A DNA stretch of 64,000 nt. Origin: Rhodobacteraceae bacterium S2214 (GTDB lineage Bacteria; Pseudomonadota; Alphaproteobacteria; Rhodobacterales; Rhodobacteraceae). The stretch is taken from assembly GCA_025141675.1 (NCBI GenBank), contig CP081161.1:1958001-2022000 (forward strand). The letters are read 5' to 3'. The position numbers were made by a program, and so were the translations under genes. Shown here one piece after another: positions 1 to 9,575 of this stretch. Under the pieces are notes generated by a model. That model had not been told where the DNA came from and searched no databases. It saw only the letters and a program-made list of their open reading frames with translations. The stretch's first letter is position 1, and the number at the start of each line of letters is the position of its first letter.

Positions 1-196
1 ACGGGCTGGCCTTTTTGACCTCCGCAATCAGGCCGTATCCTTCGCGGGTTGCCTGCGCCAATTTGTCGGCGAAACCGCGTGTCGGGCTTGCGTCGCGGGC
101 TTTTGCTTCGATTTCCGCAAGTGGCACCGCTGCTTTGCAGGCCGCGACGTGCTCGAGTTTGTAGGCTTTGATCTTGTCGAGGATCGTTTCGGTCAT
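1..196 (-). CDS. trpC: Indole-3-glycerol phosphate synthase, N-terminal part (cut by window edge)
   Basis: Catalyses ring closure of CdRP to indole-3-glycerol phosphate in tryptophan synthesis, in the cytoplasm. Only the first 65 or so codons are in the window. The translation begins [20 protein letters not shown] and reaches [13 protein letters not shown], the AEVKKASP segment being the conserved first beta strand of the TrpC barrel with the catalytic lysine. The ATG at 194-196 overlaps the ung stop codon in an ATGA arrangement, so it is translationally coupled to ung and is the last visible gene of trpG-trpD-ung-trpC. Recognition is firm; the rest of the gene lies outside the window. Confidence 0.93.
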   Translation of the reverse strand, partial: MTETILDKIKAYKLEHVAACKAAVPLAEIEAKARDASPTRGFADKLAQATREGYGLIAEVKKASP

Positions 197-840
197 TGCG
201 GGTCCGCCCAGTTTATCGGTGTGTTCCCTTGTTCAATAAGCCACTGGTTCACTGTTGAAAATGGCCGCGAGCCGAAAAAGCCGCGATGCACCGACAAAGG
301 TGACGGATGCGCCGAGCTGTGGATCAGGTGTGGGCCCGTGATGTGTTTGGCGTAGCTCTTTGCTGGACCACCCCAAAGAACGAAGGCGCGGGGTTTGTCG
401 GTCAAATGCTGTAGGACTTGAACGACAAGTTTTGACCAGCCAATTTTGGCGTGCGCTTTTGCCTGACCGGGGGGGACGGTAAGTGCTGTGTTTAAAAGCA
501 GAACACCCTGTGTTGCCCAATCATCAAGCGAAGTTTTGGTGCGTGATTGATGAAGATCGGTCTCTATCTCTTTGAAGATATTACCCAAACTATCAAGCCT
601 GCCGCCAAAACCATCCGGAATTGAGAAAGCCAAACCATCCGCTTTGCCAAGCGTATGATATGGATCTTGGCCGACGATCACGACTTTCGTGGCGTCAGGC
701 TGCGTGTCTTCGAGCGCCTTAAAGGTCAGTCGCGGGGACGGCAGGAACGCCTGTTCTGCAAGGCGTTCGCTGATGTCGGGTAGATCATCGGTGAAAAACG
801 GCAGATCTGCCCATGCCCCAAGTCGGCTGGTGTCAAACAT
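193..840 (-). CDS. ung: Uracil-DNA glycosylase, family 1
   Basis: Removes uracil from DNA as the first step of base excision repair. The 215-residue protein has the water-activating motif GQDPYH at residues 57-62 and the DNA-intercalation motif HPSPLS at 178-183, both complete. It is slightly shorter than the typical 225-230 residues. It sits between trpD and trpC: its ATG shares one base with the trpD stop (TAATG) and its own stop overlaps the trpC start (ATGA), so a repair gene is embedded in the trp operon and must be co-translated with it. There is no functional link to tryptophan synthesis; the placement is probably an accident of operon evolution. Confidence 0.95.
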   Translation of the reverse strand: MFDTSRLGAWADLPFFTDDLPDISERLAEQAFLPSPRLTFKALEDTQPDATKVVIVGQDPYHTLGKADGLAFSIPDGFGGRLDSLGNIFKEIETDLHQSRTKTSLDDWATQGVLLLNTALTVPPGQAKAHAKIGWSKLVVQVLQHLTDKPRAFVLWGGPAKSYAKHITGPHLIHSSAHPSPLSVHRGFFGSRPFSTVNQWLIEQGNTPINWADPQ

Positions 841-1859
841 TACGCGGCAGATGTGACACGCGCCAAAGACTCGACAGCCGTTTTTGCCTTGCCGCTGTCG
901 ATGCTTTCACGTGCCATTTCAACGCCTTGCTTCAGGTCATCGGCAGTGCCCGCCACGACACAGGCCGCAGCCGCGTTCAGCAGAACCGCATCGCGATAGG
1001 CGTTTTCGGCACCGTCGAGTAAGGCGCGGAACGCAACCGCATTGTCCGCTGGCGTTCCGCCAAGAATGTCTTTGAACGGATGTGCAGGCAGGCCTGCGTC
1101 CTCTGGGTGGATTTCCAGCGATGAAATTTTACCGTCCGATGTCAAAGCCGCGACCGCCGTTGGGCCGCAGATGGTGATTTCGTCAGTGCCGTCTGATCCA
1201 TGGACAAGCCATGCGGCCTCTGACCCAAGTTCTTTGAGCGTCTCGGCCATTGGAAAGATCAAATCGGGGGCAAATGCACCGGTCAACTGGCGTTTGACCC
1301 CAGCGGGATTTGTGAGCGGCCCCAAGATGTTAAAGATCGTTTTGCATCCAAGTTCTTGGCGTGTCGGCATCACATGCTTGACGGCTGGATGGTGCATTGG
1401 GGCCATCATGAAACCGATGTTGGCTTCTTTCAAACCAGCCTCGACCACGTCTGGGCCGACCATGATTTTGATACCCATCTCGGTCAGGATATCGCCAGCG
1501 CCAGATAGGGACGACAGGTTCTTGTTGCCGTGTTTCGCGACCGGAAGGCCTGTACCAGCCACAACAAAAGCGGTCGCCGTTGAGATGTTCAGCGTTTTCA
1601 TCCCGTCGCCGCCAGTCCCGACGATATCGATCGCGTTCGCAGGCGCCTGAACCGCATTGCACCGCGCGCGCATGACGGCAGCGGCTGCCGCATATTCTGA
1701 CACGGATTCGCCGCGTGCCCGCATCGCCATCAATAATCCGCCGATTTGGGCGTCGGTTGCTGCACCATCGAACAACAATGAGAACGCCATGTCCGCTTGG
1801 GTGCGTGAGAGTGGACCTTCGCTGGCTGCAAAGATCAGGGGCTTCATCGCATCGCTCAT
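840..1859 (-). CDS. trpD: Anthranilate phosphoribosyltransferase
   Basis: Transfers the phosphoribosyl group of PRPP to anthranilate, second step of tryptophan synthesis. The 339-residue protein is the usual length. The PRPP-binding motif GTGGDG lies at residues 81-86 and the anthranilate-site motif KHGN at 109-112, followed by the SSLSGAGD loop. The start ATG overlaps the trpG stop (ATGA), and the stop overlaps the ung start, so trpG-trpD-ung-trpC reads as one tightly coupled transcript. Confidence 0.97.
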   Translation of the reverse strand: MSDAMKPLIFAASEGPLSRTQADMAFSLLFDGAATDAQIGGLLMAMRARGESVSEYAAAAAVMRARCNAVQAPANAIDIVGTGGDGMKTLNISTATAFVVAGTGLPVAKHGNKNLSSLSGAGDILTEMGIKIMVGPDVVEAGLKEANIGFMMAPMHHPAVKHVMPTRQELGCKTIFNILGPLTNPAGVKRQLTGAFAPDLIFPMAETLKELGSEAAWLVHGSDGTDEITICGPTAVAALTSDGKISSLEIHPEDAGLPAHPFKDILGGTPADNAVAFRALLDGAENAYRDAVLLNAAAACVVAGTADDLKQGVEMARESIDSGKAKTAVESLARVTSAA

Positions 1860-2437
1860 GCCGGAACCTTCATGTTTTTCAAAAAGTTATTGAGCATTGC
1901 ATGCCCGTGTTCAGACGCAATCGATTCGGGGTGAAATTGAACGCCGTGGATCGGCAGCGTCTTGTGCTGCATGCCCATGATTGTACCGTCTTCCAGCTCT
2001 GCTGTGATTTCGAGGCAATCTGGCAGCGTTTCCCGTTCGACGATCAGGGAATGATACCGCGTGGCTTCAAACGGAGTTGGGAGACCCGCGAATAGGCCTT
2101 TGCCTGTGTGGTGCATCGTACCCATCTTGCCGTGGACGATATCGTGGCAGCGCACGACCTTGCCACCAAAGGCTTCGCCAATCGTTTGGTGTCCAAGGCA
2201 AACGCCCAAAAGCGGCGTCTTGGTCTCGGCCGCTGCTGCTGTCATAGCAAGGCAAATGCCGGCTTGGGCCGGATCACATGGACCGGGAGAAAGCAAAATT
2301 GCCTCTGGTTTCATCGCCATGGCATCTTGGACATCTATCGCGTCGTTTCGTTTCACGACGACGTCCGCGCCAAGTTCACCAAGGTAGTGCACCAGATTAT
2401 AGGTGAAACTGTCATAATTATCGATCAAGAGCAGCAT
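1856..2437 (-). CDS. trpG: Anthranilate synthase component II (glutamine amidotransferase)
   Basis: Supplies ammonia from glutamine to TrpE. A class I amidotransferase of 193 residues with nucleophile Cys80 in LLGVCLGHQ and the His169/Glu171 pair in VQFHPES. It leads the trpG-trpD-ung-trpC operon; the 138-base gap to the divergent deacetylase-like gene must hold its promoter. Unlike the enteric arrangement it is separated from trpE by an oppositely oriented gene. It could also serve para-aminobenzoate synthesis, but its position with trpD makes TrpG the better name. Confidence 0.95.
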   Translation of the reverse strand: MLLLIDNYDSFTYNLVHYLGELGADVVVKRNDAIDVQDAMAMKPEAILLSPGPCDPAQAGICLAMTAAAAETKTPLLGVCLGHQTIGEAFGGKVVRCHDIVHGKMGTMHHTGKGLFAGLPTPFEATRYHSLIVERETLPDCLEITAELEDGTIMGMQHKTLPIHGVQFHPESIASEHGHAMLNNFLKNMKVPA

Positions 2438-2575
2438 TGTCGGCGGCTTTCTAGGAATTTGGGGCTACCGTCCAAGCATGAGGTGACGGTATAGTCCCGA
2501 TATAAATGGGCTGATACGTGGGGCGCCGTCAAGGCGAAGCGTGTTGGACGACTAGGGCAGGTGGGAGAACGCGTC

Positions 2576-4126
2576 GTGCGCGGATTTTTAAGTGGTGGAC
2601 TTTGGGGTCTTGTATTTGGCGGTATCACTGCCGCTGGTGCGTCGCTTGTCGGCGAACAACCGGCACGGAATGATCCGCCTGCTGAACCGCAGATCGCGGC
2701 ACCTGATGCGTTAAATGAAACGGCAGCACCGCAGGTCGCACCTGAAACGCAAAGCAATTCAGAGACGGCGACTGCAGCCGTTGCACCTTCGCCGCTTGTG
2801 GCACCAGAGACTGAATCGCCAGACGCTGACAGTGATGATCTGACAGACCTGTCTGAAACTGCGCCTGCTGCATTGCCAGAAACTATTGATGTCACAGACC
2901 AGATTGCAGCACCTGCTGAAACATCATCGGCGGACGTGACTGTCGCTGGTGAAGCGCCTGTCTTGCCGAACCCGCAATCTATCGTGCCATTGGTGCCTGC
3001 AACCGAAGCACCGATTGATGTGGATACGAACCCGGCGGCACCATTGCCCGGCGAAGCGCCAGAAATTGCCGATGCTGCCCCCGTCGCAGAAGATGCGCCG
3101 ACGGTGATTTCCGACAGCCCGACTGTGGCCGTTGTTGATGATGCCGAGATCGCTGTTCCTGATCAACCAGCGTCTTTGGAGGCACCTGAACAGGGCGATA
3201 CGGCCGCTATTGCGGGAACTGAAGCACCAGATGACGGAGTGCCGACGGACGATCCCGTTGCTGAAAATGCCCCCGCAACTGAAAGCGTGGAAGAAGAACC
3301 TGTCGTTGTGGCCATCGTAGATGACGCTACAGCGTCAAGTCTGCCGACAAGCACTGCGGGCGTGCGTGTGAACCGCCTGACGGGGGGTGCAGAAGACCAG
3401 CCCGCAGTCGCGGAAGACGAACCTGTCGCTGAAGAAGAATTCCCCGAAGGAACGCCTGCTTTGGTTCGTTTTGCTGCGGATCACGCTGATACTGGGGGCC
3501 GCCCTGAGGTGTCTGTTGTCTTGATGGACGATGGCAGCTTTGGTGGTGCGGTGTCTGCCGTTGCGAACGTTTCTTTTCCGGTCACTGTGATGCTGAACCC
3601 GTCGGTTCCAAATGCGACCGACCGCATGCAAGCCTACCGCGCTGCTGGCATCGAAGTCGGTATTTTGGCGGCATTGCCAGCGTCCGCCACGGCGTCGGAT
3701 GTTGCGATCTTCTTTGAAGCCGCGTTTTCAACGCTGCCTGAAACGGTCGCTGTGCTTGATGCAGGTGAGGCTGGATTGCAAGCCGATCAGGACGTCACCA
3801 CACAGGCGATTTCGGCGCTGACGGAAGATGGACGAGGTTTGGTCACAGTGTCACGCGGTCTGAATTCAGCCTTGCGCGCCGCTGAAGAACAAGGCGTGCC
3901 AACAGGTATCATTTACCGCAACCTCGATGCTGAAGGCCAAGACGCCCGTGTCATCCGTCGTTTCTTGGATCAGGCCGCATTCCGTGCTCGTCAAGAAAGC
4001 GGTGTGGTTTTGCTTGGCCAGATCCGTGGTGAAACGATTTCTGCGTTGATCCAGTGGGGGGCTGCAAACCGTGCAAGCCAAGTCGCCATGGTGCCGATTT
4101 CACAGGTTTTGCTGGACGAGGAATAA
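2576..4126 (+). CDS. Divergent polysaccharide deacetylase family protein, membrane-anchored
   Basis: An N-terminal hydrophobic segment (FLSGGLWGLVFGGITAAG) is followed by about 280 residues very rich in Ala, Pro, Glu and Asp with many TAPE-like repeats, then a C-terminal domain of about 210 residues matching the divergent polysaccharide deacetylase family (SVVLMDDGSFGG onward). The linker suggests a periplasmic tether. Substrate is unknown; relatives are often linked to cell-wall glycan turnover. The GTG at 2576 is preferred because GGGAG lies 8 bases upstream; a GTG at 2561 would add five residues. The gene runs opposite to trpE and trpG and splits the trp genes. It ends just before a strong terminator. 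Confidence 0.8.
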   Translation: MRGFLSGGLWGLVFGGITAAGASLVGEQPARNDPPAEPQIAAPDALNETAAPQVAPETQSNSETATAAVAPSPLVAPETESPDADSDDLTDLSETAPAALPETIDVTDQIAAPAETSSADVTVAGEAPVLPNPQSIVPLVPATEAPIDVDTNPAAPLPGEAPEIADAAPVAEDAPTVISDSPTVAVVDDAEIAVPDQPASLEAPEQGDTAAIAGTEAPDDGVPTDDPVAENAPATESVEEEPVVVAIVDDATASSLPTSTAGVRVNRLTGGAEDQPAVAEDEPVAEEEFPEGTPALVRFAADHADTGGRPEVSVVLMDDGSFGGAVSAVANVSFPVTVMLNPSVPNATDRMQAYRAAGIEVGILAALPASATASDVAIFFEAAFSTLPETVAVLDAGEAGLQADQDVTTQAISALTEDGRGLVTVSRGLNSALRAAEEQGVPTGIIYRNLDAEGQDARVIRRFLDQAAFRARQESGVVLLGQIRGETISALIQWGAANRASQVAMVPISQVLLDEE

Positions 4127-4155
4127 GCGCAAGCGTTTTCGCCAGTTGGTCGTGC

Positions 4156-4193
4156 GGGATGCCTCCGGCGGAGGTATTTAGGACCAAAAGAAA
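4156..4193 (+). repeat. Roseobacter-type intergenic element (GCCTCCGGCGG family)
   Basis: The stretch starting GGGATGCCTCCGGCGGAGGT and continuing through an A-rich end resembles a short element that I recall as recurring behind genes across Rhodobacterales genomes. It contains a small CCTCCGgcGGAGG inverted repeat. Only one copy is in this window, so repeat status rests on recall and not on what is seen here. Confidence 0.45.
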
Positions 4194-4196
4194 TTG

Positions 4197-4228
4197 GGCG
4201 CTGCGCATCACATTGCGCGGCGCCTTTT
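4197..4228 (+). terminator. Rho-independent terminator behind the deacetylase-like gene
   Basis: GGCGCTGCGCA (4197-4207) pairs with TGCGCGGCGCC (4214-4224) with one G-T wobble, loop TCACAT, followed by TTTTGTTT. It ends the rightward deacetylase-like gene and abuts the trpE stop codon, so it also protects trpE from read-through. Confidence 0.8.
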
Positions 4229-4230
4229 GT

Positions 4231-5742
4231 TTAGCTGTTGCCTGAGCCCGTGAACATCGCCGCGTCTGCTGCCGCTTTGCGGATCGCGTTCGATTTGTGG
4301 ACGGTTTCCATATATTCGGCCTCTGGGTCGCTGTCGTAGACCACGCCGCCGCCGGCTTGGATGTACAGCTTTTCGTCCTGTAGGACCGCAGTGCGCAGCG
4401 CGATACACATGTCCATGTCGCCATTTGCGCTGAAATATCCACAACCGCCGCCGTAGACGCCGCGCTTTTCAGGTTCGAGTTCATCGATGATTTCCATGGC
4501 GCGAACCTTGGGCGCGCCGGATACTGTGCCCGCAGGCATGCCTGCAAAGAAAGCCGACAGTGCGTCTTGGTCATCGGCGAGTTCACCGACCACGTTGGAT
4601 ACGATGTGCATCACGTGGCTGTAGTATTCGACTGTGAATTTCTCGGTCGGTCGCACCGTGCCGATTTTGGATACTTTGCCGGTATCGTTCCGGCCGAGAT
4701 CGAGCAGCATCAGATGCTCTGCCAGCTCTTTTTTGTCGGCCATCAGATCGGCTTCGTTTGCTTTGTCCTGCTCGGCTGTGGCACCGCGCGGACGCGTGCC
4801 TGCGATTGGGCGGATTGTGACCTGTTTGCCAAGCACCTGCACAAGAATTTCGGGCGAGGCCCCGATCACCTGATAACCACCAAAGTTGAAGTAGAACATG
4901 TACGGCGACGGGTTTGTGCGGCGTAACGACCTATAAAGCGAAAACGGCGGTTCGCGGAAGTCTTGTGTCCAGCGTTGGGACGGCACGACCTGAAAGATAT
5001 CACCTGCGCGGATGTATTCCTTCGCCTTCTCAACGGCTTCAAGATAGGCGTCGTGGCTGAAATTGGATTGTTCTGGGGCAATGGGATCAGGATTTGCCAA
5101 TTGGCGGCTATCCACAGGGGCAGGGCGTTCAAGCGCGCGGGTTGCGTCCATCACGCGTTCTGCTGCTTGCGCGTAGGCGGCTTTAGCGGATAGCCCGGTG
5201 TCTGTCCAAGCAGGAGCCACGAGGATCACGTCGCCCTTCACACCATCCAGCACGGCCACAACGGACGGACGGATCATAACGGCATCAGGCAAGCCGATAG
5301 GATCGGGATTGACGTCAGGCAGATGTTCGATCAGCCGGATCATGTCGTAGCCCAAGAAGCCAAACAGGCCAGCCGCAGCACCGGGCAAATCAGCGGGCAA
5401 ATCAATTCGGCTTTCGGCAATGATGCCACGAAGTGCTGTCAAAGGATCGTCGGCGCAATCAGTGAATGCGGCTTCGTCAAACCGTGCGGTGCGGTTCAGG
5501 CGACTTGATGTGCCGCGACATTCCCAGATCAGATCAGGATTCATACCAATGATGGAATAACGGCCACGGACTTCGCCGCCTGTGACGCTTTCCAACATGA
5601 ACGCGTTTTTGCCCGCGCCATTCAGTTTCAGCATCAACGACACAGGCGTGTCTAAATCTGCAGCGAGCCGTGTGTAGACGACCTGATTCTTGTCGGCCTC
5701 ATAGCCAGATGCAAAGTCGGTGTAGTCGGGAAGCAAGGCCAT
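4231..5742 (-). CDS. trpE: Anthranilate synthase component I
   Basis: Converts chorismate plus ammonia to anthranilate, first committed step of tryptophan synthesis. 503 residues, usual length. The N-terminal feedback region shows MLESVTGGEVRGRYS (the LLES-type Trp-binding element); the catalytic half shows GDIFQVVPSQR, IAGTRPRG, DLGRNDTGKVSK and PAGTVSGAPKVRAMEI. It lies 39 bases behind the ppiD-like gene on the same strand and is likely co-transcribed with it. Feedback inhibition by tryptophan is expected from the motif; no leader-peptide attenuator was seen. Confidence 0.97.
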   Translation of the reverse strand: MALLPDYTDFASGYEADKNQVVYTRLAADLDTPVSLMLKLNGAGKNAFMLESVTGGEVRGRYSIIGMNPDLIWECRGTSSRLNRTARFDEAAFTDCADDPLTALRGIIAESRIDLPADLPGAAAGLFGFLGYDMIRLIEHLPDVNPDPIGLPDAVMIRPSVVAVLDGVKGDVILVAPAWTDTGLSAKAAYAQAAERVMDATRALERPAPVDSRQLANPDPIAPEQSNFSHDAYLEAVEKAKEYIRAGDIFQVVPSQRWTQDFREPPFSLYRSLRRTNPSPYMFYFNFGGYQVIGASPEILVQVLGKQVTIRPIAGTRPRGATAEQDKANEADLMADKKELAEHLMLLDLGRNDTGKVSKIGTVRPTEKFTVEYYSHVMHIVSNVVGELADDQDALSAFFAGMPAGTVSGAPKVRAMEIIDELEPEKRGVYGGGCGYFSANGDMDMCIALRTAVLQDEKLYIQAGGGVVYDSDPEAEYMETVHKSNAIRKAAADAAMFTGSGNS

Positions 5743-5781
5743 GATCGTCCTATCGGGTCTTAAACGGGTGGCCCTGAGGCC

Positions 5782-7623
5782 TTATTGGAATGATGTGTGA
5801 ACAGCCGTGACGGCGGCAGGATTGATCGCAACATCTGTGTCACGCTGGATTTCAGCGTTGAAGACTTCAAAGATGTCTTGCGCGATGCCAGCAGATGCCG
5901 AATTGGCAAACACGTCGCGATCAGCGGTCAGCGTTTCATCGTCAGCGGCGGGCACAGATTGCGTTTCCAACCGGACGATGGCGACAAATGTGCCTGCGTC
6001 GATTGTTGTCACTTCACCTGTTTCCATTTCGAACACACGTTGGATAAAGCCCGGTGGTGTGCCTTCGACAAAGCTACGGCGCGTCAGGTTTTCTTCGGTT
6101 GTAGCAACCAATGCGACGGTTTCGAAACCTGCTGTGGCAGTGAGTTCAGCGGCGACGGCTTCTGCTTCTTCGACAACGGCCTGTTGGGTACGGGCGACTT
6201 GCCATGCTTCTGCTGCCGCGTCTTTGACGTCGGCAAGCGGGCGCAGGGCAGGCGGCGTGATCCCGTCTAGACGCAGCGTGAAGATACCGCCGTCTTCGAG
6301 TTCGAACAGGTCGGGGAAGTCGCCTTCAGCGACGGTCGCTGCGGCATTCCGGAACGAATCGTATGCTGCGATGTCGTCGCGATTTTCTGTGGACCAGTCG
6401 ATGGTTGCAATGCGCAGGTCGGTTTGGTCTGCGAGATCTTCGAGACGTGCACCACCTGCCAGCAGGTCGTTGATGCCTTCGCGAGAATCGTCAATCACAC
6501 GGCGGGCACGGGATGCGGCCAGTTCTGCACGTAGTTCTGGTTCTGCTTCTTCAAAGGTTGTTTCGTCAGCGGCCAACACCGCATTCATCCGGAACAGGGC
6601 AGGGCCAAAGTCTGTTTCAAAGGGTCCCACGATATCGCCGGGGTTTGCCGCAAATACGGCTTCGCCTGCGGCACCCAGATCATTTTCATCAACGTCGCCC
6701 ATGTCAACGTCAGTCAGGGCCAAGCCACGTTCGGCCACGAGGTCTTCAAAAGTAGTTTCTTCTGCAGTGATCGCAGCAATGGCAGCGTCTGCTTCGGTTT
6801 GGTCAAGATAGACCAGACGTTCGACAAGACGGCGTTCCGGACGCACATATTGGGCGATCCGGTCGTCGTACAACTGGCGCACAGCTGTCGCATCAACAGT
6901 CACGTCGTCTTGGATCATATCCGGTGTCAGCCATGCGTAAGTGATGGCGCGGGTTTCGGGCGCCGTAAACTGATCAGGGTTTTCTTCGTAAAACGACTGA
7001 ATGTCAGCATCTGTTGGGCCGGGAACGGGCTGCGTAAGATCGTCAGCCGTCAGGGTCGCCCATGTGATTGAACGTTGTTCGCCGATATAACGGGCGAGGG
7101 TGTCAGCATAAGCCTGTGGTGCCTCAACACCGTCCACGATTGCGCCTTGCAACAATGTGCGCGCGGCTTCTTCACGGATGCTGGTTTCGAATTCGGCTTC
7201 GGTCATGCCATTGCGTTGCAGGCTGCTGCGGTACGCTTCGCGATCAAAACCACCGTCCAGACCACGGAAGCCGGGGACGCGCAGGACTTCTTCACGAACA
7301 CGTTCGTCACCGACGGACAGGCCCAATTTAGCCGCTTCGTTATCGAGTGTCCGTTCCGCAATCACGCCGTTCAGGACCTGTTGATCGAGGCCAATTGCTT
7401 GGGCTTGGACAAAGCTGACAGGGGTGCCGACTTGTGCTTCAAAAGCCCGAATTTGTTCGTTCAGGGCACGCTGGTACTGGACCACTGGAATGGACTTGTC
7501 GCCCACGGTGCCGATGCTACGGATTGTGCCGGACAGACCGCCTGCGCCAAAGCCCAAAAGGCCTATCAGCAAGAGGACAACGATCACCCATGCGGCGGAT
7601 TGTTTTGCTTTACTTTTGGCCAT
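5782..7623 (-). CDS. ppiD: Peptidylprolyl isomerase, SurA N-terminal/PpiD type, membrane-anchored
   Basis: A 613-residue periplasmic folding factor held by one N-terminal membrane segment (about residues 10-32, AAWVIVVLLLIGLLGFGAGG). A SurA-like chaperone region follows (about 35-200, with VVQYQRALNEQIRAFEAQVG) and a parvulin domain near 230-370 (ending GDIVGPFETDFGPALFRM). This layout is that of PpiD, thought to help outer-membrane and periplasmic proteins as they leave the Sec channel. It sits directly upstream of trpE, a linkage I recall as common in Rhodobacteraceae. Parvulin activity of PpiD proteins is often weak, so the name describes fold rather than proven isomerase activity. Confidence 0.88.
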   Translation of the reverse strand: MAKSKAKQSAAWVIVVLLLIGLLGFGAGGLSGTIRSIGTVGDKSIPVVQYQRALNEQIRAFEAQVGTPVSFVQAQAIGLDQQVLNGVIAERTLDNEAAKLGLSVGDERVREEVLRVPGFRGLDGGFDREAYRSSLQRNGMTEAEFETSIREEAARTLLQGAIVDGVEAPQAYADTLARYIGEQRSITWATLTADDLTQPVPGPTDADIQSFYEENPDQFTAPETRAITYAWLTPDMIQDDVTVDATAVRQLYDDRIAQYVRPERRLVERLVYLDQTEADAAIAAITAEETTFEDLVAERGLALTDVDMGDVDENDLGAAGEAVFAANPGDIVGPFETDFGPALFRMNAVLAADETTFEEAEPELRAELAASRARRVIDDSREGINDLLAGGARLEDLADQTDLRIATIDWSTENRDDIAAYDSFRNAAATVAEGDFPDLFELEDGGIFTLRLDGITPPALRPLADVKDAAAEAWQVARTQQAVVEEAEAVAAELTATAGFETVALVATTEENLTRRSFVEGTPPGFIQRVFEMETGEVTTIDAGTFVAIVRLETQSVPAADDETLTADRDVFANSASAGIAQDIFEVFNAEIQRDTDVAINPAAVTAVHTSFQ

Positions 7624-7683
7624 TGGATCGGTCCCTCAAACTTGGTTGACGATGAATAAGACGCAGCCCACCGGTCTGCAAGG

Positions 7684-8859
7684 TCACAGGGTCAGGTTTT
7701 CGAGCCGATCGAACAAAACTGCGATACCTGCGCGGTCGATATTGGCAAAAGCGATCCGCAATTGCTGTGCGCCGCCCGCGTCATCATCGGGCATGAACAT
7801 CGTGCCGGGCAGCGTGAGGATGCCAGCGTCTTGCACCAGTTTCTGGGCAAGGACGTCAGACGCCATATCAAAGGGGTGCTGCATGTAGGCGAAATAGGCG
7901 CCACAACCGAGCAGTTTCCACCCTTTGGCGGCAATCCGCGGGAAGTTCTCTTCGATCGCAGCACGGCGGTCGAGGATTTCAAGCCGTTCACCTGCAAGCC
8001 AGTCGTCCAGATTGTGCATCCCCCATAGGGCTGCACGTTGGCCTAACTGGTTCGGGCAGATCGTGACGGTATCGAGGAACTTTTCAGCCTCGGCGAGCAG
8101 GGAAGTGCTTGCAACCATTGCGCCGACACGGTGGCCTGTCAGGCGGTAAGCCTTTGAAAACGAATACAGTTGGATCAGCGTATCGTCCCACTGCGGATCA
8201 ACGAACAGATCATGTGGCGCACCAGTCCGGCTGTCAAAATCGCGGTAGGTTTCGTCAACGATCAGCTTGATGCCACGGCGGCGCGCGAGATCACGGAAGG
8301 CAGATAAGGTCGCGGTAGGGTATTCAACGCCTGCGGGATTATTCGGGCTGACCAGCGCAATCGCGCGGGTTTTGTCGGTGACCAGTGCGTCGGCGGCATC
8401 TGCATCCGGGATCATCCCGTCACCAACCGTCAACGGGACGGTTTGCACGCCGGCCATGTCCAGCCACATGCGATGATTAAAGTAATACGGGACGGGGATG
8501 ATGACCTCGTCGCCTTCAGTACAGATTGCGGAAATTGTGGCCGCAAAGGCTTGGTTACAGCCAGATGTAATCGCGACCTGATCTGGACGGACTTCGCCAC
8601 CATATGCCGCCGTCCAACGCGTAGCGATTTCGGCGCGGAGGTCTGGCAGGCCCAAAACAGGCCCATAAAGGTGGGTTTCTGCGTCGTCGCGGATCATATC
8701 GGCCATCGCATCGCGCATAGGCGCAGGTGGCGGATCTACGGGGGCAGCTTGGCTTACGTTCAAAAGGGGGCGGTCTGCCGGATGGATCACGCCGTCGAGC
8801 CAACGTCGGGCTTCCATCACCGGTGGTGAAAACGTGGCGTTGGTGCGCGAAATGCTCAT
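7684..8859 (-). CDS. PLP-dependent class I/II aminotransferase
   Basis: A fold-type I aminotransferase of 391 residues. Seen: TSGCNQAFAATISA (cofactor phosphate region), SPNNPAGVEYP, VDETYRDF with the Asp that contacts the PLP pyridine nitrogen, and SFSKAYRLTGHRVG with the Schiff-base lysine. Substrate is not readable from the sequence; related entries are annotated broadly as aspartate/tyrosine/aromatic aminotransferases. A TTG at 8869-8871 would add four residues, but the ATG at 8857-8859 is the better start. It lies 60 bases ahead of the ppiD-like gene on the same strand, so the two may share a transcript. Confidence 0.85.
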   Translation of the reverse strand: MSISRTNATFSPPVMEARRWLDGVIHPADRPLLNVSQAAPVDPPPAPMRDAMADMIRDDAETHLYGPVLGLPDLRAEIATRWTAAYGGEVRPDQVAITSGCNQAFAATISAICTEGDEVIIPVPYYFNHRMWLDMAGVQTVPLTVGDGMIPDADAADALVTDKTRAIALVSPNNPAGVEYPTATLSAFRDLARRRGIKLIVDETYRDFDSRTGAPHDLFVDPQWDDTLIQLYSFSKAYRLTGHRVGAMVASTSLLAEAEKFLDTVTICPNQLGQRAALWGMHNLDDWLAGERLEILDRRAAIEENFPRIAAKGWKLLGCGAYFAYMQHPFDMASDVLAQKLVQDAGILTLPGTMFMPDDDAGGAQQLRIAFANIDRAGIAVLFDRLENLTL

Positions 8860-8998
8860 GGTTTGATCCAAATGTGCGGCTGCGCCGCGTTACTTATTTA
8901 AATTGCCCGAAGAACCGAGAGCCGAAGTCAGACGAAAGCCAGATTGGTGTCCGTTCAACCGTCGATCAAGTAACTCTCGGTTTGCAAAGGGCGAACGC

Positions 8999-9517
8999 TT
9001 AGTCCTGGCCGCGATATGGTTCGACGTATTGCAGCGCCATATCCCATGGGAAGAAGATCCATGTGTCTTGGCTGACACCTGTGATGAACGTGTCGACCTG
9101 CGGTTCACCTTCGGGTTTGGCGTAGACGGTCGCAAAATGCGCTTTGGGATACAGCGTGCGGACGAGCTCAAGCGTTTTGCCGCTATCGACCAGATCATCG
9201 ACAATCAGAATCCCGGTGCCGTCGCCCATCATTTCGTCGTCCGGTGATTTCAACACCTTTGCTTCGCGGCGCTGGTCAGCTGCGCCACCACCTGAATGAT
9301 ACGAGACCACAGAGATGGTATCGACCGTCCGAATATCCAGTTCGCGTGCGACAATCATCGCAGGGGCCATGCCGCCGCGTGTGATGGCCACAACTGCTTT
9401 CCATGCCCCGTCGTCTGGCCCTTTGCCGTCAAGCCGCCATGCAAGTGCTCGGCTATCGCGGTGGATTTGGTCCCAGCTGATGTGGAATCCTTTTTCGTGA
9501 GGCAGGCGGTCGGTCAT
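8999..9517 (-). CDS. gpt: Xanthine phosphoribosyltransferase
   Basis: Salvages xanthine or guanine to the nucleotide with PRPP. The 172-residue protein shows [18 protein letters not shown] and the PRPP-binding loop [17 protein letters not shown], matching Gpt rather than hypoxanthine PRTases. The start ATG follows AAGGAAG with good spacing. It lies 58 bases behind fabI on the same strand; the gap holds a GC-rich inverted repeat without a T run. Confidence 0.9.
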   Translation of the reverse strand: MTDRLPHEKGFHISWDQIHRDSRALAWRLDGKGPDDGAWKAVVAITRGGMAPAMIVARELDIRTVDTISVVSYHSGGGAADQRREAKVLKSPDDEMMGDGTGILIVDDLVDSGKTLELVRTLYPKAHFATVYAKPEGEPQVDTFITGVSQDTWIFFPWDMALQYVEPYRGQD

Positions 9518-9575
9518 GTGTCTTCCTTTGGGTGGTCATTTGGGGTGGCGGCGCAGGGCGCGCCGCCGAAACAGT

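Noticed and set aside
5807..6811. 334-codon Ser/Arg-rich frame antisense to the ppiD-like gene
   Set aside because: Low-complexity Ser/Ala/Arg product typical of a frame shadow; the opposite strand encodes a clear SurA/PpiD protein.
9547..9568. GGCGGCG...CGCCGCC hairpin between fabI and gpt
   Set aside because: No T run on the minus strand and only a 7-bp stem; it does not meet the form of a terminator.
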